DNA of 11,479 nucleotides, taken from the NCBI GenBank assembly GCA_934394545.1, contig CAKRRG010000081.1:1-11479 (forward strand), read 5' to 3'. The notes under the pieces were generated by a model. That model was not told the DNA's origin. It made no database searches and saw only the letters and a list, made by a program, of their open reading frames with translations. A program made the position numbers and the translations under genes. This stretch comes from an uncultured Blautia sp. GTDB lineage: Bacteria; Bacillota; Clostridia; Lachnospirales; Lachnospiraceae. This document shows positions 7,059 through 11,479 of this stretch, piece after piece; positions within the stretch are counted from its first letter, which is position 1, and each line of letters opens with the position of its first letter.

Positions 7059-7090
7059 CGGGCAGACATTTTGTCTGTCCGTGTTTTCTT
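7059..7090 (+). terminator. Intrinsic terminator after the aminopeptidase gene
   Basis: CGGGCAGACA (7059-7068) pairs with TGTCTGTCCG (7072-7081) over 10 bp with one G-U and a 3-nt loop, followed by TGTTTTCTT. It directly precedes the ribosome site of the next gene (7091-7097), so partial readthrough may supply that gene, for which I see no separate promoter. Confidence 0.65.
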
Positions 7091-7106
7091 AGAGGAGTAA
7101 AAGATT

Positions 7107-7553
7107 ATGTTAAAAAAACAGGCACCGGGAGAAACGATCCTGAAGGTTGGCGGAATGCTTCTGCTTTTTCTTGGGGTTCTTCTGGCATTTGGAAGTGGAA
7201 ATACGATTTCCCTGGTGATGAAAGGCAGCAGTGATAGCGCAGTTGTGGAATACCTGAAGCAGAACAGTATGACATACAGCCAGTTGGTAGCAAGTAACGT
7301 GATGGTTCTGGCAGCAGGCGTGATCTACCTGGCAGCAGGTGTAGTTGGTGTGAAGCAGGCAGCTAACGTGGAGAATGCAGGACTTTGCCTGGGAATGGGT
7401 GGTCTTCTTATTGCGGAGGTTGTTGCAGAAGTGATCGTTACCATGATTTTCGGGGATTTCGATCCGGCATCTGTGATCCGAATGCTGATGTTTCCGGCAA
7501 TTTATATGGTTGGCGCAGTTCTGAATTGGCAGGCGAAGAAAGCCAGAAAATAG
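7107..7553 (+). CDS. Small four-helix membrane protein of unknown function
   Basis: The 148-residue integral membrane protein has four predicted helices (about 12-32, 62-82, 92-114 and 122-140). A loop with a Tyr/Gln/Ser-containing segment (about 33-61) lies between the first two, and a lysine-rich end AKKARK. Gly- and Ala-rich helices and the absence of charged residues in the membrane suggest tight packing rather than a channel or enzyme. AGAGGAG (7091-7097) is nine bases before ATG7107. No family recognised and no functional partner nearby. The preceding hairpin terminator, without a new promoter, suggests weak or readthrough expression. Confidence 0.75.
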   Translation: MLKKQAPGETILKVGGMLLLFLGVLLAFGSGNTISLVMKGSSDSAVVEYLKQNSMTYSQLVASNVMVLAAGVIYLAAGVVGVKQAANVENAGLCLGMGGLLIAEVVAEVIVTMIFGDFDPASVIRMLMFPAIYMVGAVLNWQAKKARK

Positions 7554-7565
7554 TGCCAATCGTGT

Positions 7566-7640
7566 AAAAAATACCTACAAAAAAATATTTTAAAAAAATT
7601 TGAAAAAGGTGTTGACAAAACGAACGGTATCGTGTAGAAT
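7566..7640 (+). promoter_or_regulatory. Strong promoter for tRNA-Arg with A-rich upstream tract
   Basis: TTGACA (7612-7617), exactly 17 bp, TAGAAT (7635-7640). Runs of A and T from about 7566 to 7605 directly upstream look like an UP element, typical for stable RNA genes. Transcription would start about 35 bases before the tRNA. Confidence 0.85.
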
Positions 7641-7681
7641 ATCTATTGTTGTGAGGGACAAATACTTCACAAGAAATAAAT

Positions 7682-7755
7682 GTGTGTTTAGCTCAGCTGG
7701 ATAGAGCGTTTGGCTACGGACCAAAAGGCCGGGGGTTCGAATCCTCTAACACACG
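7682..7755 (+). tRNA. tRNA-Arg(ACG)
   Basis: Complete cloverleaf: acceptor GTGTGTT (7682-7688) with AACACAC (7748-7754), D stem GCTC/GAGC, anticodon stem TTTGG/CCAAA with loop CTACGGA. The anticodon is ACG (7716-7718), read as ICG after deamination. Variable loop is 5 nt. T stem is GGGGG/CCTCT with loop TTCGAAT; two of its five pairs are G-U, somewhat weak. Discriminator G at 7755; CCA is not encoded. Confidence 0.97.
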
Positions 7756-7766
7756 TAACTAAGAAG

Positions 7767-7802
7767 CGGAATCATTGAGAAATCAGTGGTTCCGTTTTTT
7801 TT
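7767..7802 (+). terminator. Intrinsic terminator of tRNA-Arg
   Basis: A 12-bp stem (7767-7778 with 7783-7794, two G-U pairs) capped by a GAAA tetraloop, followed by eight T (7795-7802). Confidence 0.93.
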
Positions 7803-7955
7803 CTTTCTTTATAGGAAAGACCGCCTGCGGCGCTCTCCTGAATTGAAAAATGGGGCTGTTGGTTAATACTACATTTCGGCATTCCCAGTAGTAATTGAAA
7901 GGATCCCTTGCAAGATAGAAGGCTAACAAGCCTCGTCTTTGCAGGGATCTTTTTT
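7803..7955 (+). other. Structured non-coding element ending in an orphan terminator
   Basis: No gene is supported here. In order: an imperfect GC-rich hairpin around 7813-7840, an inverted repeat TACTAC (7867-7872) and GTAGTA (7888-7893), then a terminator. In the terminator GATCCC (7902-7907) pairs with GGGATC (7944-7949), continuing through TGCAAGA with TCTTTGCA. A nested AGGC/GCCT stem lies inside, and T follows from 7950 to 7955. The tRNA is already terminated at 7802, so this plus-strand terminator has no known client. A small RNA, a leader left by a lost gene, or a dispersed element are possible. A weak promoter-like TTGAAA (7843-7848) and TAATAC (7864-7869) are 15 bp apart. Confidence 0.4.
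7902..7955 (+). terminator. Orphan intrinsic terminator
   Basis: Long two-part stem (GATCCC...GGGATC with an inner AGGC/GCCT hairpin) followed by six T on the plus strand. On the minus strand the tail is only CCTTTC, so it works in the plus direction. No plus-strand gene lies between the tRNA terminator and this site. Confidence 0.7.
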
Positions 7956-7985
7956 CTATGAAAGATGAAATTTATTTTTGACCGC

Positions 7986-8008
7986 AAAAATCCCTTGTCT
8001 GGATTTTT
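7986..8008 (-). terminator. Possible terminator of the 392-aa gene
   Basis: AAAAATCC (7986-7993), 7-nt loop, GGATTTTT (8001-8008): a perfect 8-bp stem whose 3' arm ends in five T on either strand. It lies about 50 bases after the stop codon of the minus-strand gene. Confidence 0.5.
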
Positions 8009-8055
8009 ACAGTCGCACTTTATTTGATAATTGTTACTGTTAATGATTAGACGAA

Positions 8056-9234
8056 TCATAAACCAGTCTGAAGATATTCCCTTATATTATAAAGCAGTTT
8101 TTTACGGATTTCTTCGTTTGTTATGTGAGAGGTGTCAAGTTCTTTTATTGTATTGTCATATGCATCAATAACAAGACGGTCAAAACCTTTGACTGGGTTT
8201 AATCCAGGAAAACCGGCAGAGGTTAAGCTGTTATCAAGATAATCGTTAAGAAACTTCTCGCGAACAGCAAGATTAACTCCGGCATTTCTGTAATTTGCAT
8301 CGTATTCTTCCTGACTAATAGAATCAAATTCTTCAATAGTTTTGTGTGCACTTATTGTAAGAAGCAGATGTAAAAGGTAAGTGCCGGAAGGTACTTCCAG
8401 TTCACGACGGCGCTTCACTATGGAAGCAAATAATTTTTCGCTTACAAAAACGTCGGGAAATAACGGAATAAGTTTACCAATCTGTTCTGCTGAAAGAAAG
8501 TTATCTCCAATATCGCCATCAATTGAATGTAAACCAAACATGTTTTTGTAGTAAGCGGTAATGGAATAATCAGTTGATTCCTCTTTAAGTTCGATCAGAT
8601 CCAGAATATCGCAGGAAATTGGCCAGTCAATATCATCAAATAAGGCCAGATAATGAGTATTTCTTGTTAAGGCAAAAAAGCCACGCAGTTGATCTGTCTC
8701 AAGAAGAGCTTTTAAATCGTCAATATTATGGATATTTTCAATATAATCTTTATATACTGTGAGGGTTTTTCCTGGAGCATAATCAGAGGGAGCGATGGAT
8801 TGATCAATTTTATTACTGTATTCTTTAAAAAGCACCATGGCATCTTTCCAGCAAAGATTACATTTTACCGCCCCGAGAAGAATGAACTCTTTTAAATTTC
8901 TTGGACTGAGTTCTTTTTCACACATATAATTCATTAGGAAAGCATTGATATCATTGATGGAGTCGATATCCAGTGCAAAACAAAGACGTAAAATGCTGTG
9001 CCTTTTAGAAGCGGAGCAGTTGTTTTCGCAAAGGTTTTTAATATATTTATTGAAGTCTTCACGCTCAGAGCATTCACCTCTTCCGAGGTTAGAAGACATA
9101 CTTTTAAGAAAGTCGAGCAGTGCATCGTCAGAAACAGGAGGTCCGAGATGGTATTTGGAAGCATTGGCTTCAACATAACTTCGAATTGCGTTCCAATAAT
9201 TAAATTTTGAAGCATAATCATTAACATTTGGCAT
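8056..9234 (-). CDS. Alpha-helical protein of unknown function, 392 aa
   Basis: I do not recognise a named family. The protein is soluble, with no signal peptide or membrane helix, and appears almost entirely helical. The N-terminal half holds most of the cysteines (55, 69, 73, 85, 105, 125, 128), but not in a zinc-finger pattern. Residues 77-140 (KRHSILRLCFAL ... FL ... ELSPRNLKEFILLGAV) have the spacing of a helical repeat domain with a central PRNLKEF turn, of a kind I associate loosely with regulatory or defence-linked proteins; this is weak. The C-terminal half includes acidic and aromatic stretches and the basic KRRR (274-277). The start is set by AAGGAGGA (AGGAGG at plus 9242-9247), seven bases before ATG, with an excellent promoter at 9288-9316. 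It diverges from the kinase-like pair, and the shared control region suggests a functional link, for example a regulator, substrate or effector of the kinase. That is inference. Confidence 0.7.
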   Translation of the reverse strand: MPNVNDYASKFNYWNAIRSYVEANASKYHLGPPVSDDALLDFLKSMSSNLGRGECSEREDFNKYIKNLCENNCSASKRHSILRLCFALDIDSINDINAFLMNYMCEKELSPRNLKEFILLGAVKCNLCWKDAMVLFKEYSNKIDQSIAPSDYAPGKTLTVYKDYIENIHNIDDLKALLETDQLRGFFALTRNTHYLALFDDIDWPISCDILDLIELKEESTDYSITAYYKNMFGLHSIDGDIGDNFLSAEQIGKLIPLFPDVFVSEKLFASIVKRRRELEVPSGTYLLHLLLTISAHKTIEEFDSISQEEYDANYRNAGVNLAVREKFLNDYLDNSLTSAGFPGLNPVKGFDRLVIDAYDNTIKELDTSHITNEEIRKKLLYNIREYLQTGL

Positions 9235-9287
9235 AGCAGTGTCCTCCTTCTGACGGGTATTACAATATTTGACAAAAAAGCTATTTC

Positions 9288-9316
9288 ATTATAACAATGG
9301 ATTTTGGGATGTACAA
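9288..9316 (-). promoter_or_regulatory. Promoter of the 392-aa gene
   Basis: Minus strand: TTGTAC (-35, 9311-9316), exactly 17 bp, TATAAT (-10, 9288-9293). Strong match; leader of about 45 nt. Confidence 0.82.
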
Positions 9317-9346
9317 TCAGAAAAATATATAAATTTAAAATGAATT

Positions 9347-9362
9347 TTTTGACTATTTTGAC
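9347..9362 (+). promoter_or_regulatory. Tandem TTTTGAC motif in the divergent control region
   Basis: TTTTGAC at 9347-9353 and again at 9356-9362, a 9-bp period. TTGAC resembles a -35, but no -10 sits at the right distance after either copy; TATGAT (9390-9395) is 26 bp after the second. It could be a binding site for a regulator. Another TTTGACA lies at 9268-9274. Confidence 0.3.
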
Positions 9363-9453
9363 GATAAAAAAGCGGAAATGAAGAAAACCTATGATGCTTC
9401 CTGTGATAGGATAAAGTAAAAATATTTTAACAGCAACCAAAGCAGGAGGTAAA

Positions 9454-9483
9454 ATGAAAATAATTTATGAGAAAAATCAGTGA
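9454..9483 (+). CDS. Possible 9-codon leader ORF or frame-slipped start
   Basis: AGGAGG (9444-9449) is four bases before ATG9454, which opens a reading frame of nine codons (MKIIYEKNQ) ending at TGA 9481-9483. It overlaps the 172-aa gene start (ATG9467), which is 17 bases from the same ribosome site. Removing one A from the five-A run (9472-9476) would join ATG9454 to the 172-aa frame as MKIIYEKISEQE. It is either a true leader peptide with translational coupling, or a frameshift, sequence error or slippage at the A run. Confidence 0.35.
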   Translation: MKIIYEKNQ

Positions 9484-9985
9484 GCAGGAATGTCTGGAAA
9501 ATTTAATAGGAGGTATAGACTGTATTTCACAGTATCACAGACATAATAAAGTATGGTGTTGCAATCAGAGTAGCTGGAATGAAAAAGAGTATGGATGGAC
9601 AAATCCGTTATTTCCACCCGAATATCAGAAGGCATGCCTGAATGGTACGGAGTTTGTACCGGAATCTACCTGCGATCTATATTTTTTTATGATACAGTTT
9701 TATATATGGGTTACAGGAAGTAATCCAGATATTAATTTTTTAAGAAATGATAAATGGAAAAAGAAATTTGTACTATATACGAAAAATTATGAAGAACAAA
9801 TACAGAAACTTATTATGATTCTGTTTTCGTGGTGCACACGGAGCAGTGTTGATGAAAGACCAGGAAGTGCACTGATATTAAAAAATACAGAATATTACCA
9901 AATATTATCCAGGCGATTGGAGGAATATCCAGGCAATGAAGAAAAGAGTTCCACTAAGAAATGGTACAAAACTCTATTTGAATAA
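9467..9985 (+). CDS. Small protein resembling an isolated kinase C-lobe, 172 aa
   Basis: No family can be named with certainty, but the motif order and spacing resemble subdomains VIII-XI of Hanks-type kinases. PPEY (50-53) is like the APE motif. CDLYFFMIQFYIWVTGSNP (69-87) is like the 'D-x-Y-S-x-G ... ltG-x-x-P' helix, with Asp70 twenty residues after the APE-like site and Gly84 fourteen after Asp70. CTRSSVDERPGSALIL (123-138) is like the end motif with the conserved Arg-Pro. There is no N-lobe, no lysine/glutamate pair and no catalytic loop, so it cannot be a kinase by itself. It overlaps the start of the following kinase-like gene by 50 bases, implying translational coupling and perhaps a complex. 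The start is uncertain: ATG9467 is far from the ribosome site. Base composition is AT-rich. Confidence 0.6.
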   Translation: MRKISEQECLENLIGGIDCISQYHRHNKVWCCNQSSWNEKEYGWTNPLFPPEYQKACLNGTEFVPESTCDLYFFMIQFYIWVTGSNPDINFLRNDKWKKKFVLYTKNYEEQIQKLIMILFSWCTRSSVDERPGSALILKNTEYYQILSRRLEEYPGNEEKSSTKKWYKTLFE

Positions 9986-11479
9986 TGATGAAGGAAAAAA
10001 GTATTCATACACAATTCTTCATCTGCTTAAAACAGGAGAGCAGGGCGCTTCCTGCCTTTGTTATCTGGCAGAAAAAGAGTCAGATAACAGAATTTCGCAG
10101 GTCATATTAAAAGAATTTAATCCGGAGATTAATCTACCCGGGGAGGCGATAAAAAGAACTGATGGGGTGAGTTTATGTTGTCCTGAAATCAGGAGAACAG
10201 AATGGAACAGACAAAAAGAACGTTTTATATCCGGCGTACAATTTATGAAAAAATTGTATGACTGTGAAGAGACAAGAGAATATATCTGTGCAGAAGAAAA
10301 AGTTGAAGTATTGTACGGATACGGAACTGTCTATTGTGAAAACGAATGCATAAAAGAATCAGTTAGCTGGAAGGTCGACATAAAAAATGAGTCAGCAGAT
10401 GAAATTTTACATATAGCGTGGAGAGTTCATGAATTTCTCAGACTGCTTCATAAGAAAAAATGGGCTTACGTAGACTTGAAACCTTCAGATATTTTGTTGT
10501 CGGTATCAGAATTTACACATACAGTTGATTTTCCGAAATTCTTTGATTTTAACAGTGCAGTGCCAATGGGAAATTATCGTGCAGGTGACGGAAGGATTGA
10601 GATTACACCGGAGTATTGTCCGGCTGAATTTAAAAATCTGTCAGGAGATGATGAGATTGTTATTGATCTCAAATCTGAACAATATACATTTGGCACAGTT
10701 TTGAAAGAGATGCTTAATGGGAAAATGCAGACATTGGCTGAGAACACGAGGACAAAAATTCTGGTGTTATTGAACAAACTTATGGACTATAAAACTGAGG
10801 CATTAGATGAAGAAAGAATTTCAGAGGAACTGCTTATGCTTAGAGATGAAATAAGAAATGATGAGTTTCAGAAAGAATACAAGCGGCTTGAAGTAAGAAT
10901 CAAAAAATTTCAAGTATTTCGGATTATCATAGCAGTGATTTCGACAGGACTTTATGTTGCAACAACTGCAGGGATTATTTTTCTGTGTATGAATAAGGGC
11001 GGGGCAGGGCAGATGTTGACCGTTGGAAATGGAATGACGATAGTCAAAATGACTGCAATTCTGTCATGTATAACAATAATGCTCTTTTTGGTAAAAATAG
11101 CAAATATAAAAATGGCAGATAAACTTGCCAACAGTACGGTAAGTTGCAAGTATTACAACAGTGCTTTGAGAACAGGTGAATATAATACATTTCGAAAGGG
11201 AAGGCGGAGAAAAACCACTTTTCAGGACACCCACGCAGCAAATGCAAAGCGTCAGAAACTCCGCTGGATACTTTGGAGTGTATTGGTAATAGGACTTATA
11301 AGCCTCCTGGCGCAGGCATTCTATTGGAATTCTCTGCCAATCTTTATTGCTGGGGGCTGCGCATTGATTATCATATTGGTATTTGGAGATTTCCTTATTG
11401 CAATTAACCAGTTTTATGAAAATTACGGAGAGATTCTGGGACTTTCAAAAGACCAGAACGGAAAAACTGCTTTTTTTAT
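9936..11479 (+). CDS. Membrane-anchored Hanks-type protein kinase-like protein (3' end beyond the window)
   Basis: An open frame runs from ATG9936 to the window edge (514 codons, no stop). Residues 24-305 are kinase-like: a glycine-loop-like LLKTGEQGASCLCYLAE (30-46), the VAIK-type lysine in VILKEF (Lys59), and a possible helix-C glutamate (Glu95). The catalytic loop is YVDLKPSDILL (178-188), with Asp180 and Lys182 kept, HRD changed to YVD and the metal-binding Asn changed to Asp185. The DFG-like DFN is at 204-206, a PEYCPAE motif at 225-231, and the helix YTFGTVLKEMLNG at 250-262. Four hydrophobic helices follow (about 329-351, 368-388, 443-462 and 467-490), with a basic linker RKGRRRK (420-426). 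Catalysis may be weak or absent. ATG9936 is the first ATG in the frame; GGAGG lies at 9919-9923, 12 bases upstream, inside the 172-aa gene. Staphylococcal EssB is another membrane pseudokinase, but I see no secretion genes here. Confidence 0.78.
   Translation, partial: MKKRVPLRNGTKLYLNNDEGKKYSYTILHLLKTGEQGASCLCYLAEKESDNRISQVILKEFNPEINLPGEAIKRTDGVSLCCPEIRRTEWNRQKERFISGVQFMKKLYDCEETREYICAEEKVEVLYGYGTVYCENECIKESVSWKVDIKNESADEILHIAWRVHEFLRLLHKKKWAYVDLKPSDILLSVSEFTHTVDFPKFFDFNSAVPMGNYRAGDGRIEITPEYCPAEFKNLSGDDEIVIDLKSEQYTFGTVLKEMLNGKMQTLAENTRTKILVLLNKLMDYKTEALDEERISEELLMLRDEIRNDEFQKEYKRLEVRIKKFQVFRIIIAVISTGLYVATTAGIIFLCMNKGGAGQMLTVGNGMTIVKMTAILSCITIMLFLVKIANIKMADKLANSTVSCKYYNSALRTGEYNTFRKGRRRKTTFQDTHAANAKRQKLRWILWSVLVIGLISLLAQAFYWNSLPIFIAGGCALIIILVFGDFLIAINQFYENYGEILGLSKDQNGKTAFF

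Noticed and set aside
7772..8059. 95-codon minus-strand open frame after the 392-aa gene
   Set aside because: It overlaps the tRNA terminator, the orphan terminator and the 392-aa gene end, has no ribosome site and encodes no recognisable protein.
8934..9440. 168-codon minus-strand open frame
   Set aside because: Shadow of the 392-aa gene in another frame; it runs through that gene's promoter and ribosome site.
7682..11479. Attachment-site repeat of the tRNA-Arg 3' end
   Set aside because: I looked for a second copy of the TTCGAATCC and AACACAC part and found none in the window.

Overview
The window looks like a chromosomal segment of a low-GC Gram-positive anaerobe in the Clostridia, most likely Lachnospiraceae (Blautia/Dorea/Ruminococcus-like). 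This rests on strong AGGAGG-type ribosome sites, intrinsic terminators with long T tracts, tRNA genes without encoded CCA, and typical genes of the group: a short LUD-domain protein with a four-cysteine tail, a DUF5684 membrane protein, an ABC-class ATPase of the COG3044 type and an M18 aminopeptidase. The assignment is by recognition; no search was run.

Layout. 1-76: 3' end of a class II tRNA (probably Leu) and its terminator. 77-177: a hairpin repeat (copy 1). 178-804: LUD-domain protein. 842-888: terminator shared with the convergent DUF5684 gene (932-1384, minus). 1719-2051: small helical protein whose 3' end overlaps the convergent alpha/beta hydrolase gene (2001-2567, minus); a 12-bp hairpin lies in the overlap. 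2738-3469: histidine phosphatase, divergent from the hydrolase. 3709-5439: ABC-class ATPase behind a leader with two hairpins. 5574-6965: M18 aminopeptidase. 7013-7051: hairpin repeat (copy 2, opposite orientation), then a terminator. 7107-7553: four-helix membrane protein. 7612-7802: tRNA-Arg(ACG) with a near-consensus promoter and a strong terminator. These genes are mostly unrelated single-gene housekeeping units.

Beyond the tRNA the character changes. 7803-8055 has no gene but holds a structured element with an orphan plus-strand terminator. From 8056 to the window end there is a visibly more AT-rich, accessory-looking locus. A 392-aa soluble alpha-helical protein (8056-9234, minus) diverges from an overlapping gene pair. 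The first of the pair is a 172-aa protein (9467-9985) that reads like an isolated kinase C-lobe. The second (9936 to beyond the end) is a membrane-anchored Hanks-type kinase-like protein with eroded catalytic motifs. The kinase gene is cut by the window edge.

The divergent arrangement, the 50-base overlap and the split or eroded kinase features make 8056-11479 the best candidate for an undescribed system, plausibly membrane-associated signalling or defence. Its function cannot be read from the sequence. Other items worth checking are the paired hairpin repeat with a compensatory base change, the ATPase leader, and the orphan structured element after the tRNA.
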